NCBI GenBank assembly: GCA_038329845.1
Contig: JBBQNJ010000005.1
Location: 22,617 to 86,616 of the forward strand
DNA: 64,000 bases
Origin: JBBQNJ01 sp038329845
GTDB taxonomy: Bacteria > Planctomycetota > Phycisphaerae > Tepidisphaerales > Tepidisphaeraceae
Reading direction: 5' to 3'
In this document: positions 25,733 to 34,185 of the stretch, piece by piece
How positions within the stretch are numbered: position 1 is the first letter of the stretch
How the letters are laid out: each line of letters begins with the position of its first letter
Made by a program: the position numbers and the translations under genes
The notes under the pieces: model-generated
What the model saw: the letters and a program-made list of their open reading frames with translations, nothing else
Databases searched by the model: none
What the model was told of the DNA's origin: nothing

Positions 25733-25826
25733 GGCTTGTCCGGCCTCGTCGCGGGCCTCAGGGCCTGCACGGTGAAACAGCGGCGGGTGGAAGGTTGGCT
25801 GATGGCTTGTCCGGCCTCGTCGCGGG
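25722..25826. repeat. 34-bp direct repeat, 71-bp period
   Basis: GGTTGGCT[C/G]ATGGCTTGTC and the following CGGCCTCGTCGCGGG occur at 25722-25755 and 25793-25826. The first copy covers the tsaB start; the second covers the end of the STN-domain gene. A local tandem duplication is the simplest source. Confidence 0.75.
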
Positions 25827-26984
25827 TCCCACGGTCGTTGTCGCCTGCGTCGCGGGAACGAAGCCTTCCTCGCGCATCTGCTGGCGCAGTTTTTCGGTCT
25901 CCTTCTGGGCCTTGAATCGCAGATAATCGCGCACGTCCGGCGGGACCTGCGAGGCGGTCAGCGGGACTTGGATGCCGAGGTCGGGGATCGGAACCATTCC
26001 CAGGATCGGCTCGCCGCCGGATTCGGCCCCCGGGCCGTAGGCCGACTGGTTCCAGATGTAGACGCCTTCGGCGTTGGGCACATATCCCAGGCCGGTGAAG
26101 CCGGCGATGTTCTCCAGGGCCATGGCGAAGGAAGCGTTGTCCAGGGCCAACTGGATCGTGCGAAACGGCGCCGGGACCTTCTGAAGTGCGCCCGGTTCGA
26201 TGGTGAGATTGACCCCGGCCTTCTGGGCCAGTTCGACCAGCACCTGGCCGACCGCCACGCCGTTAAAGCGCATCGTTATTCGCCGATCCAGCGCCGCTCG
26301 CACCTGGTCTTCTTTTCGGACCACCAGCACGTTGCGTCCCTCGGGATACCAGGTCGCCTTGGTTCCCCCGGCCAGCGAATCCAGGGCATCCATCAGGTTG
26401 GCCGATCGGGTGACGAACACCGCGTCGCGCAGCATTCCTTCACCGGCGCGATACTCCAGGGCGTAGGGGGTTTTCAGGTCGACCAGGCGTTGATCGACGG
26501 CCTCGAGGAGCTTTCGCAGGGTGATGCCGGGGATGGGGTTGGTGTCCAGGTCGAGGGGCGTGGCGGCGAGCAGATCGAGGATCGCCAGTTCCTCGACGGT
26601 CGCCCGGCGTCCGAGTCGTCGCAGGGCCGGGCACGGCTGAAGCTCGACCGCCTGCTCGCGCAATATGAAGGTCAGTCCGAGCTTGCGGCTGATGGCGGTG
26701 AGGGCCTGGCGAAGGGTCTGGTTCTGGGCCTTGGCCGTGACGCTGGTCTGTTCGCCCCAGGGCAGCAGGTCCCACACCGCTGGCTCGGCCTCGATGGCGA
26801 CGCCGGTCTCGCGGGCGATCTGCTTGAGGATTTCCGGCAGCACGCCGTTGAGGTCCAACTGGACCTGGCGGTCCAGCGCCTCGTTGATCAGCGCGGAGGC
26901 CGCCGGATTCGCCGCCGCCGCAGCCGTGGTGGCGAGTCCCAGGACCATCATCAGCGCGCCCGTCGTTGTCCATTGATTGCCCAT
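25758..26984 (-). CDS. Secreted protein with STN/secretin-like domains
   Basis: A 408-residue protein with a signal peptide (MMVLGLATTAAAAA). It has two copies of a secretin/TonB short N-terminal (STN)-like domain: the first around residues 40-115 (VLPEILKQIARETGVAIE ... QTLRQALTAISRKLGLTFI), the second around 255-345 (VGQVLVELAQKAGVNLTI ... FAMALENIAGFTGLGY). Such domains occur in secretins and TonB receptors, but no secretin barrel follows, so the protein probably works as a periplasmic scaffold. The ATG at 26984 has GGAGG seven bases upstream. The last residues are encoded by the 34-bp duplication and may be altered. Confidence 0.75.
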   Translation of the reverse strand: MGNQWTTTGALMMVLGLATTAAAAANPAASALINEALDRQVQLDLNGVLPEILKQIARETGVAIEAEPAVWDLLPWGEQTSVTAKAQNQTLRQALTAISRKLGLTFILREQAVELQPCPALRRLGRRATVEELAILDLLAATPLDLDTNPIPGITLRKLLEAVDQRLVDLKTPYALEYRAGEGMLRDAVFVTRSANLMDALDSLAGGTKATWYPEGRNVLVVRKEDQVRAALDRRITMRFNGVAVGQVLVELAQKAGVNLTIEPGALQKVPAPFRTIQLALDNASFAMALENIAGFTGLGYVPNAEGVYIWNQSAYGPGAESGGEPILGMVPIPDLGIQVPLTASQVPPDVRDYLRFKAQKETEKLRQQMREEGFVPATQATTTVGPATRPDKPSANLPPAAVSPCRP

Positions 26985-27261
26985 CGCATCACCTCCGGGT
27001 TCGGACGGCTTATGTTGTGTCAGGACATGCTGGCAATCAAGTCCGACATACATGGCGACTTCATCCTCGCGGCGGGCGTTGATGTGAATGAGGTTGCGTT
27101 GGGAGACGTGAACGCCCTTGGCCGCTCTACTGCGGCACCCCAAGCGGTGGCGGCGATCCCGCGATCACGGCACTGGGTTTGCAAGGAATCTCTTTTGTCA
27201 GCGGATCGCCGTGGACGGCGGTTCGAGAGAGAAGGTTAATTTATTCTCGAAGGAGATTTTT

Positions 27262-27501
27262 ATGCGAATGATGACCCCCCCGGAACATCGTGAAGGGGCC
27301 GTGGCCCGGACGATTGAGCAGCAGACGGCCAAGCTGCCCAGCGATACGTTTTTGTGGTTGGCCGGTGCGTCGATCGCGGCCAGCTTGACGTTTAAGGTGT
27401 TGGGACAGGACAAGACGTCGCTGTTCGTCGGACAATGGGCCCCGACTTTCCTGCTGCTGGGGCTTTACAACAAGATCGTCAAGGTGATGGGTTCGGACTG
27501 A
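27262..27501 (+). CDS. Small membrane protein, conserved hypothetical
   Basis: A 79-residue protein with AAGGAG seven bases before the ATG. The first 25 residues are soluble (VARTIEQQTAKLPSD); the rest contains two hydrophobic segments, FLWLAGASIAASLTFKVLG and WAPTFLLLGLYNKIV, giving a likely two-span inner membrane hairpin. Close relatives appear widely in planctomycetes as far as I recall, without a known role. An intrinsic terminator follows within 30 bases, so it is a single-gene unit. AT-rich DNA before the ribosome site may hold its promoter. Confidence 0.8.
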   Translation: MRMMTPPEHREGAVARTIEQQTAKLPSDTFLWLAGASIAASLTFKVLGQDKTSLFVGQWAPTFLLLGLYNKIVKVMGSD

Positions 27502-27528
27502 ACCTTTGGACGTTTTGGTTTCGCACCC

Positions 27529-27554
27529 GCCGGGCAGATTGCCCGGCTTTTTTT
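27529..27554 (+). terminator. Intrinsic terminator after the small membrane protein gene
   Basis: Perfect 7-bp stem GCCGGGC-AGATT-GCCCGGC followed by seven T residues. Confidence 0.9.
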
Positions 27555-27648
27555 ATGGGGACGAGCGAATCTCTGGCAACGATGCTACGGCACAGTGGTA
27601 CGCCCTGGTTTCGGGCAACACCTCTTCGCCTCTTCGCGTCCTCGCGTT

Positions 27649-27689
27649 CGATGAAAAAAGAAAGGACTGCCGGTTGAACCGGCAGTCCT
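27649..27689 (-). terminator. Intrinsic terminator of the beta-barrel protein gene
   Basis: On the minus strand, AGGACTGCCGGTT and AACCGGCAGTCCT form a 13-bp stem with a one-base loop region, followed by TTCTTTTTTC. It lies 37 bases past the stop of the beta-barrel gene. Confidence 0.9.
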
Positions 27690-27725
27690 GACGGATCCCA
27701 TCAGATTGTGAGCAGGGGACTGAAG

Positions 27726-28244
27726 TTAGAACTTCACGCCCAGGCCCACGGTGTAGATGAACTGGCCATCGGAGAAGGCCTGGCTGGCATTGCTGCCTTG
27801 ATCAAAGAAGAACTGGTATTCGGCCATGATCATGATGAACGTGGTCTTGTTCAGGAAGATCTTGACGCCCCCTTCGGGGGCCGCTTCCCACGTGTCGTTG
27901 ACGGCATCGCCATAGACGAACCCGATGTTCACGCCGACGAACGGAACGACTTGACCGAGGTCGAAGTTGTAATCCGCGGCGACGCGAGTCGAGCCGTTGA
28001 GGGCGCTACCGACGCCCACGTCGGTGTAGTTGATGCTTTGACGCAGGCCCAGCTCGAGTTCTTTGGTCACAAAGTAACCAATGCTGGCGCTGGCACCGGC
28101 GGAAAAGCCATCGAAATCCGGCCCGTTGGCGGCGTTGCCCGCGAGGGTCAGTTCGATGTTGCCGGCTTCAAACTCGGCAAAGGACAGAGACGGCAGCGCG
28201 AAAAGGGTCGCGCAAGCCACGACGGCGAAGAGCTTCTGCAACAT
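27726..28244 (-). CDS. Outer-membrane beta-barrel protein, OmpA/OmpW-like size
   Basis: A 172-residue protein with a signal peptide (MLQKLFAVVACATLFALPSL, cleaved after SFA). The mature part is an alternating pattern of about eight strands (IELTLAGNAA, ASASIGYFVTKELELGLRQ, TRVAADYNFD, PFVGVNIGFVYG, FIMIMAEYQFFFD, FIYTVGLGVKF) and ends in Phe, the usual outer-membrane assembly signal. AGGAGG lies eight bases before the ATG and a strong terminator follows the gene, so it is likely well expressed. An eight-stranded barrel would act as a structural protein or small channel; no ligand can be inferred. Confidence 0.85.
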   Translation of the reverse strand: MLQKLFAVVACATLFALPSLSFAEFEAGNIELTLAGNAANGPDFDGFSAGASASIGYFVTKELELGLRQSINYTDVGVGSALNGSTRVAADYNFDLGQVVPFVGVNIGFVYGDAVNDTWEAAPEGGVKIFLNKTTFIMIMAEYQFFFDQGSNASQAFSDGQFIYTVGLGVKF

Positions 28245-28944
28245 AGGTGAAACCTCCTAGAGGAACCTCATCTCCAACCGGCCCGTCCCCTCAAGGGGAT
28301 TGTTCCGAGCGCAAAGGCTCGGAGAGTCAATTGGAGGCGGGGCACCAATGCCCCATGAACCAAACCCCCTGGGCGTCGCTCGCCGGATCCGTTTAGCGGG
28401 CAATGTCCAAGTCATCAGGTCCACTCGGGCCGCGCGATTGGGCCCGTGCGACACATTAACGGTTGAACCCCGTCAAGCATCGCCTCACCGCACCGGAACG
28501 TCCGGCATCGGTGAACATCCATCTATCATCGGCTGATCCGGTCGAATCCGGCCAGTCTATTTAAGATGTCTGACACGAATGTAGGGGAAGGGTTGACCCA
28601 AAGGAAGAGGGGATTTTTGACTCTTCGTCGGGTAACGCCTCGTATTTGATATAACCTCATTAAAAACATTAATTTACAAATCGTATTTTTCAATCCGAAT
28701 GGGCTTCCATTTGGGTTGCCGGAGCGGTTCATCGCCGGGGACGGCGCTTTATCGGACGATTGAGCGAGCTAAAGTGCCGAACGTTGGCTCTGCTGCAAAG
28801 CCGCCCCATGACATGAACGCAATGGATCGCTCATCGCTGCGCCGAGGCCATCCCTGGAGATTGAGGTTGGATATCCGAGCGGTTATTCGGCGTCGCGAGG
28901 GTGAGTATCCAACGGCGGTTGCCTGGGCTGCCGATAATCTTCGT
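28245..28944. other. Long gene-free stretch with an AT-rich core
   Basis: About 700 bases without a supportable gene. They contain two small hairpins (CCGAGC-GCAAAG-GCTCGG near 28306 and GGGGCA-CCAA-TGCCCC near 28339). An unusually AT-rich tract at about 28640-28695 (ATTAAAAACATTAATTTACAAATC) follows. The promoter of the strongly signalled beta-barrel gene must lie in the left part. The AT-rich tract could be the promoter of the secreted protein at 28945 or a nucleoid-protein site; neither can be shown. Confidence 0.5.
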
Positions 28945-29607
28945 ATGAAGACGGGTTTGAAGACTAAACGACTCCGAATGGTCCTGGCGGTAGGATGGGT
29001 GATCTGGGGGGGCGCGTGGGCGGGGGCCCAGGCGACTCAGCCGGCGGCCTCGCCGGCAGCGGCTTCGCCGGCGGCTACGGAGGATCCGGCGATCGCTTCG
29101 GCGGCTCGCTGGCAGGCGACGGTGCAGTCGTTCGCCGCAGCGCTGGCGTCGGGAGATCGGGCGGAGATCCAGAAAAGGCTGTCGGACAGCGCGGTGCTTC
29201 GGCCGTTGCGATCGCGGGAGGCGGGCGATTTACCCCGGATGATGGTGGGGGTGAGGGGGATGCTGATCGGCGCCCACGCCTATTCGCATCCGCCGATGGT
29301 GATGGCCGCGGACCTGGCGGCGGATTTCAAGAATGCCGAGGCGGTTCCGGATGACACCCGGCGTCGGATGGTGCCGGCGGATGAGTCGGAGATGAAGCGG
29401 GCGAACGCCACGGCGGTGCAGTGGCTTACGGATGTACTCAAGGCGTCCAACGGGGAGAAGGTGGGGGTGATCGTGATCTGGACGAGCGCGTTGCCGACGG
29501 TGAGCGCCGGGGAGATGACGTTTGTCCTGGTCAAGGGGGCCGAAATAAGCCCCGGGGAGTGGCGGATCGGACATGTGGTATATGGGTATCCGAATTTGAA
29601 TCCGTGA
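28945..29607 (+). CDS. Secreted hypothetical protein
   Basis: A 220-residue protein with a signal peptide (LRMVLAVGWVIWGGAWAGAQA) and an Ala/Pro-rich linker (PAASPAAASPAAT) before a compact domain of about 150 residues. That domain starts with helices (WQATVQSFAAALASGDRAEIQKRLSD) and later has strands ending in EWRIGHVVYGYP. The helix-then-strands layout recalls NTF2-like or DUF-type periplasmic domains, but I do not recognise a family. The ATG at 28945 was chosen for the signal peptide; a longer frame upstream is not protein-like. Confidence 0.65.
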   Translation: MKTGLKTKRLRMVLAVGWVIWGGAWAGAQATQPAASPAAASPAATEDPAIASAARWQATVQSFAAALASGDRAEIQKRLSDSAVLRPLRSREAGDLPRMMVGVRGMLIGAHAYSHPPMVMAADLAADFKNAEAVPDDTRRRMVPADESEMKRANATAVQWLTDVLKASNGEKVGVIVIWTSALPTVSAGEMTFVLVKGAEISPGEWRIGHVVYGYPNLNP

Positions 29608-29825
29608 AGGATGCCGGTGGGGTAAGTCATGTAGGGTGAGGGTTCATTTTTCACCAAGTTCCGCCCCGGCGCGGGGTGATGATCTGTGGTGGGGATGAAA
29701 ACCCGACGATCTGAAGGATGCCGGTTGGGGGGGAGGGATGCCCGGAATACTCTGGGCGGCGGCGCCGATCGGAAAGATGGTGGGGACGAATCCCACCCGA
29801 CGATCCACTGGTAACGGGAAGAAGC

Positions 29826-30869
29826 CTAGCGAATCGCGGCGAGGAGGCGGTGTTCCAATTGGGCAGCGCCATCGGCGTGGAAGCTGATCGCGATGCGTGC
29901 GACATGGATGCCCTCGGCGGCGTGCGGGGGGATTTTTACGGCGTCTTTTTCGGTGGTCACGATCATGCGGGCGGCGCTTTGGGATCGGATCTGCGCCAGG
30001 TCGGCGACGCTGTAACGATGGTGATCGGGCAGCGCTATCGACCCGGCCAGGGGCCGGCCCGCGAGGCGCTCGATCGCGGCGAAGAAACTGCCGGGTGAGC
30101 CGATGCCGCAGAACGCGAAAACCGCGGTGCCGGCGAGTATTGCCGGGGGATGGGCGATTGCTCGATCATCCACCAGATCGACGATGCGATGCTCGCACGC
30201 GAGAATCGGCACCGGCGATCGGCGCGACAGTTCGGCTACCAGACTGATTCTCGCCGCCGAGGGAATCTCATCGGCGTGCGTGATCACGATCACATCGGCG
30301 CGGCGCAGGCCGTCGATCGGTTCGCGGAGCAATCCGCGCGGCAGGACGTGGCCGTATCCGAATGGCTCGGTGGCGTGTACCAGCACGATATCCAGATCGC
30401 GGGCGGCCCGGCGATGTTGAAATCCATCATCGAGGATGAAGCAGCCGACATCGGGGGTTTCTTGCAACACTAAGCGGGCCGCGGCGACGCGGTCGGGATC
30501 GGCGTGAACGACGGCGCCGGGCAGCGCGGCGGCGAGCATCGTCGCCTCGTCGCTGATTCCTCCGGTCGAGCGGTATCCGCGCAGAAGAATCGCCGGACGG
30601 ATGCCGCGATCGAGCAGTTTACCGGCCAGCCATCGCACCATCGGCGTCTTGCCGACCCCGCCGGTGGTGAGATTGCCGACGCTGAGGGTTGGCCGGTGCA
30701 GGGGATGGGCGGTGCGAAGGTTCGCGTCGAACATCCGGTTACGCATCCGGACGGCCGCAGAATAGAGCGGCTCAGCGCACGCCAATCCCCCCCGCGCCAG
30801 GGCGGCGCCGATCCCGCGGGCCTGGCCGCTGAGCAGTCGTTTTGCGCGATCTTCGCGGGAGGGGTTCAT
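29826..30869 (-). CDS. lpxK: Tetraacyldisaccharide 4'-kinase LpxK
   Basis: A 347-residue inner-membrane-associated kinase that phosphorylates the 4' position of the lipid A disaccharide. It has the LpxK-type P-loop VGNLTTGGVGKTP, then LLRGYRS, the DDGFQHRR motif with the catalytic acidic residues, the VLPRGLLREP stretch and TTEKDAVKI near the C terminus. The N-terminal amphipathic region (LYSAAVRMRNRMFD) fits its membrane contact. The ATG at 30869 overlaps the gluQRS stop (ATGA) and has GGAGG just upstream. It shows that this organism makes lipid A. Confidence 0.95.
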   Translation of the reverse strand: MNPSREDRAKRLLSGQARGIGAALARGGLACAEPLYSAAVRMRNRMFDANLRTAHPLHRPTLSVGNLTTGGVGKTPMVRWLAGKLLDRGIRPAILLRGYRSTGGISDEATMLAAALPGAVVHADPDRVAAARLVLQETPDVGCFILDDGFQHRRAARDLDIVLVHATEPFGYGHVLPRGLLREPIDGLRRADVIVITHADEIPSAARISLVAELSRRSPVPILACEHRIVDLVDDRAIAHPPAILAGTAVFAFCGIGSPGSFFAAIERLAGRPLAGSIALPDHHRYSVADLAQIRSQSAARMIVTTEKDAVKIPPHAAEGIHVARIAISFHADGAAQLEHRLLAAIR

Positions 30870-31819
30870 GCTTCCTCCCTGGCTCGCAGCCATTCATCGT
30901 CGTGGGTGTCGAAGATGATTGGGTGGCGGGGAATCGCGGCAAGGTCGAACGATGGCAGCAGATCGGCCGCGGTGTGGATGGGTCGGTGGGGGTTGATACC
31001 GCACCAGCGGGCGAGCAACTGGAGGATGCGGGACGCGGTCACGCCGGCGTCGCGGAAGCTGCTCAGGCGGGTGTCGCCGTGGCGCTTGGCCAGGCGGCGG
31101 CCATCGGTTCCCACGACCAGGGGGAGATGGCAATAGGCTGGCAGGCGGTCGGGCATTCCCAGGGCTTCATAGAGCGCGATCTGTCGCGGCGTGGAATCGA
31201 GCAGGTCGTCGCCGCGAATGACGTCGGTGATGTGCTGCGCTGCATCATCGACGACGACGGCCAACTGGTAGGCGGGGGTGGAGTCGGCCTTGGCGATGAT
31301 GAAATCGCCGAGGCGCTGCCCGTCGATCTTCACGCATCCGGCAAAAGAGTCGTTGAACGTGACACGGCATTTCGGCATGGCGAAGCGGATGGCGGGCGGT
31401 CGGCCGGCGGCTCGAGCGGCCTGGGCGAGGGTGGTGAATCGCCCGCGACAGGTGCCGGGATAAACCGTCGCGCCGTCGTCGGCGTGGGGCGCGCTGGCGG
31501 CGAGGTCGATTTCCGAGCGGGTGCAGATGCACGGATAGGCGGCGCCGTCGGACAGAAGCCGATCGATGGCGGCGCGATGTTCGGGGCGTCGCGATGACTG
31601 GATGAGCGGGGGGCCGTCGAAGTCCAGGCCGAGCCAGTGGAGGTCGGCGAGGGCCTGCTCGGCGGCACCGCGCTTGATCCTCGGGCCGTCGAGGTCCTCA
31701 ACGCGCAGGACTACTCTCCATCCGGCTTGTCGGGCGATCAGCCAGGTGATCAAGAAGGTGCGGGCGTTGCCGAGATGCAACGCGCCGGTGGGGGAGGGGG
31801 CCAGGCGAGTGGTTCGCAT
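30866..31819 (-). CDS. gluQRS: Glutamyl-queuosine tRNA(Asp) synthetase
   Basis: A 317-residue protein resembling the catalytic half of glutamyl-tRNA synthetase: RLAPSPTGALHLGNART (HIGH motif), RVEDLDGPR, VIRGDDLLDSTPRQ, and KRHGDTRLS in place of KMSKS. It has no anticodon-binding domain, and the length and the zinc-knuckle region (YPCICTRSEI ... YPGTCRGR) are those of GluQRS, which attaches glutamate to queuosine at position 34 of tRNA-Asp. It sits between a lipoprotein gene and lpxK, with a 29-base gap and a 4-base overlap, so all three form one transcript. Confidence 0.92.
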   Translation of the reverse strand: MRTTRLAPSPTGALHLGNARTFLITWLIARQAGWRVVLRVEDLDGPRIKRGAAEQALADLHWLGLDFDGPPLIQSSRRPEHRAAIDRLLSDGAAYPCICTRSEIDLAASAPHADDGATVYPGTCRGRFTTLAQAARAAGRPPAIRFAMPKCRVTFNDSFAGCVKIDGQRLGDFIIAKADSTPAYQLAVVVDDAAQHITDVIRGDDLLDSTPRQIALYEALGMPDRLPAYCHLPLVVGTDGRRLAKRHGDTRLSSFRDAGVTASRILQLLARWCGINPHRPIHTAADLLPSFDLAAIPRHPIIFDTHDDEWLRAREEA

Positions 31820-31848
31820 CGGTGGGGAGGGGGGCGAGGTGGCGGTGA

Positions 31849-32493
31849 TCAGGGATTCTCTCCCGCCGGGGCGCTGGGGGCGTCATAATCAATGCGGGCG
31901 ATGATGGACTCGAGCAGTTGTTGGTGGCGCTGGAACTGCGCGCGGGTCATGCCGATGAAGTTCAGCTCGTAGCTCTGGAGGGTCGGGCCGGATGGAACGT
32001 AGACGCTGAGCGTCCAGTTATAGATCGGGCTGGTGTCGCCGACGCCGGCGTCGGCGATCATCTGGCTGGTTGGGGCGATGCCGATGGCCTGACGCTCGAG
32101 GATTTTCAGCGGAGGGCGCTCGACGAGCCGGGCGATCTTCACTTTTTCAGGGTTCGCTTTCTGCTCGCGGCGCATGTCTTCGAGGCGCAGTTCGAGTTGT
32201 TCGGGGCGGGTCTTGCCGCGACCGGCGAGGAGAATTTGGAATTCGTCGCTGCCGGCGATTCCGCGCAGGCTCGAGAGGCCGCTTTCGCCGAGGATGTCGA
32301 TTCGCCAGCCGTCGGGGACGCGGACGCACAGGGGCAGATGGGCGAGGCGAAGGGTATGGCGCGCCGCCGGATCGGAGGGTGTTGTCGCGGGCATCGCCGG
32401 CGCGGTGGCGGGGGGTGTGGCCGGGGGGGATTGGTCGCATCCGATCAACCCGATCGCCGCGGCAAGAAAGAGCTTCTTGTAACTTTGCATCAT
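31849..32493 (-). CDS. Lipoprotein of unknown function
   Basis: A 214-residue protein with a lipoprotein signal peptide (YKKLFLAAAIGLIGC, lipobox LIGC) followed by an Ala/Pro/Thr-rich linker of about 30 residues. The domain after it starts CVRVPDGWRID and continues with strands and a long helix (RPEQLELRLEDMRREQKANP). It resembles small PsbP/DUF1795-like lipoproteins in layout, but I do not make a family call. GGAG lies five bases before the ATG at 32493. It is the first gene of the operon with gluQRS and lpxK, so it may serve the outer membrane. Confidence 0.75.
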   Translation of the reverse strand: MMQSYKKLFLAAAIGLIGCDQSPPATPPATAPAMPATTPSDPAARHTLRLAHLPLCVRVPDGWRIDILGESGLSSLRGIAGSDEFQILLAGRGKTRPEQLELRLEDMRREQKANPEKVKIARLVERPPLKILERQAIGIAPTSQMIADAGVGDTSPIYNWTLSVYVPSGPTLQSYELNFIGMTRAQFQRHQQLLESIIARIDYDAPSAPAGENP

Positions 32494-32670
32494 GGCATCT
32501 CCATCGAAAATCACCTGCGCACCATTTTGAACGGTTCGGGAGTCATTGCAAGTGGGCGGGCGCGCTCTTGCGGATGGCGGTGCGATCGCTATGGTATTGC
32601 ACAGTCAGGTTGAAGCGCAGGGTGACGCATTCATACCGGTTACTTATTCATTCACCTTAGGACAACAGGC

Positions 32671-33081
32671 ATGGCCAAGACGAACAGCCTTCAGGGCATG
32701 AGCATCGCGGATCTGGAAAAGCATATTGCCCGGCGGCGGGGTGAGATTCAAAAGCTCAGCCGCGAGCGCGCGAAGCTCAAGAGCCGCATGGACAAGATCG
32801 ATTCGCGGATTACGGCGATGGGCGGGAGCGTGGACGGTGAGACCGCCGGTCGGGTCAGCCGTGGTAAGAGCCTGGTCGCGACCCTCGAGGAGGTTCTTCG
32901 CCGCGCCGGCAAGCCGCTCCCGGTGGGCGCTCTGGTGGAAGGCGCTCTCGACGCCGGTTACCAGAGCAGCAGCCCGCAATTTCGCAGCATCGTCAACCAG
33001 GCGTTGATCAAGGCTCGGGGCAAGTTCGAGTCGGTGGAGCGCGGGGTGTACGGGCTGCAAAAGCCGGTCAAAGAGGAGTAG
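32671..33081 (+). CDS. Coiled-coil protein with a winged-helix-like C terminus
   Basis: A 136-residue protein. Residues 10-55 form a charged coiled coil (IADLEKHIARRRGEIQKLSRERAKLKSRMDKID). Residues 70-130 resemble the HARE-HTH/winged-helix type (VATLEEVLRRAGKPLPVGALVEGAL ... FRSIVNQALIKARGKFESVERGVYGLQ), where the final strand hairpin with G-V-Y is typical. This layout fits a DNA- or chromatin-associated protein; no partner is visible. A 63-bp tandem repeat begins 15 bases after the stop. Confidence 0.75.
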   Translation: MAKTNSLQGMSIADLEKHIARRRGEIQKLSRERAKLKSRMDKIDSRITAMGGSVDGETAGRVSRGKSLVATLEEVLRRAGKPLPVGALVEGALDAGYQSSSPQFRSIVNQALIKARGKFESVERGVYGLQKPVKEE

Positions 33082-33095
33082 GCGTTGATCGCCGG

Positions 33096-33331
33096 TGTCG
33101 ATCGCGCAAGGGTCGGTGCCGACCCGGTGGTTGACCGCGCGAATCCTTAATTCCACGGTGCCGACTGCGCAAGGGTCTTTGCCGACCCGGTGGTTGACCG
33201 CGCGAATCCTTGATTCCGCAGTGCCGACTGCGCAAGGGTCTTTGCCGACCCGGTGGTTGACCGCGCGAATCCATGATTCCGCGGTGCCGACTGCGCAAGG
33301 GTCGGTGCCGACCCGGTGGTTGACCGCGCTG
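33096..33331. repeat. 63-bp tandem repeat, about 3.7 units
   Basis: Exact period of 63 bases, with landmarks GCGCAAGGGTC at 33104, 33167, 33230 and 33293, and near-identical units containing GCCGACCCGGTGGTTGACCG. Since 63 is a multiple of three, open frames run through it in several frames on both strands. The array fills the gap between two convergent genes (stops at 33081 and 33333). Confidence 0.9.
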
Positions 33332-33332
33332 A

Positions 33333-34088
33333 TCACTCGATGGCCGGCGCGGCGGCGGGGTCTGAGAGCTGTCCGCCTTCGACGTTGACGGCGTGTCGGG
33401 CATTGCGCTCATCGCGGAAGACCCGGCCATCGTGCAGATGAATCACGCGATGGCAGCGGTGGGCCACGCTCGGATCGTGGGTGACCAGCAGGATCGTCCT
33501 GCCCTGGGCCACGAGTTGGTCGAACAGTTCGAGGATCGCCTGGCCGGTCTTGGAATCCAGTGCCCCGGTCGGCTCGTCGGCCAGGATGATCAGCGGATCG
33601 TTGACCATGGCCCGGGCGATGCAGACGCGCTGCTGCTGCCCGCCGGACAATTGCGTCGGGCGGTGGTCGGCCCGGTCGGCCAGTCCCACGCGCTCGGCCA
33701 ATTCCATGGCGCGTTTACGCCGCTGGGCCGGGGCGATCCCCAGGTAGAACATGGGGACTTCCAGATTTTCCAGCACGGTGAGCTGCTGGATCAGGTTGAA
33801 GTTCTGGAAGATGAAGCCGATGCTCCGGCTGCGGATCTCGCTCATGGCGTCATCGTCGAGCGAGCCGATGTCCACGTCGCCGAGGATGTATTGGCCGCCG
33901 GTGGGATTGTCCAGCAGCCCCAGCACGTTCATCAGCGTGCTCTTGCCCGATCCGCTGGCGCCCATGATTGCGGTGTATTCGCCTTGCTGGAAGTCGATGT
34001 CCACGGCGCGAAGGGCCGCGACCTCGATGTTGGTTCCCGGCTTGCGGTAAATCTTGCTCAACTGGCGGACGGAAGCAACGGGCGGCAT
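33333..34088 (-). CDS. ABC transporter ATP-binding protein, LolD/MacB type
   Basis: A 251-residue ATPase with all motifs: Walker A GASGSGKSTLMN, Q-loop FIFQNFNLIQQ, signature LSGGQQQRVCIARAM, Walker B LIILADEPTGALD and the switch His in LLVTHDPS. The long LDNPTGGQYILG segment and the NFNL-x-x-x-LTVLENLEVPM phrase place it in the MacB/LolD subfamily, which powers lipoprotein release or mechanotransmission-type export. The matching FtsX/MacB-like permease is not adjacent; the neighbours are LptF/LptG permeases, divergently transcribed. The ATG at 34088 fits the family; no strong ribosome site. Confidence 0.9.
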   Translation of the reverse strand: MPPVASVRQLSKIYRKPGTNIEVAALRAVDIDFQQGEYTAIMGASGSGKSTLMNVLGLLDNPTGGQYILGDVDIGSLDDDAMSEIRSRSIGFIFQNFNLIQQLTVLENLEVPMFYLGIAPAQRRKRAMELAERVGLADRADHRPTQLSGGQQQRVCIARAMVNDPLIILADEPTGALDSKTGQAILELFDQLVAQGRTILLVTHDPSVAHRCHRVIHLHDGRVFRDERNARHAVNVEGGQLSDPAAAPAIE

Positions 34089-34185
34089 GACGGCGATTGT
34101 ACGGTGAATCGCCCGTGCGGTCATCCGCGGCGACGCTTGTCACGCGCCTGCCAGCGGCCCATACTGTCGTACCGATCGGGGCGCG

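Noticed and set aside
33096..33331. Possible CRISPR array
   Set aside because: The units are contiguous 63-bp near-identical copies with no variable spacers, and no cas gene is present.
33095..33388. Plus-strand 97-codon frame with 21-residue repeats
   Set aside because: It exists only because the repeat period is a multiple of three; there is no ribosome site and equal frames run on the other strand.
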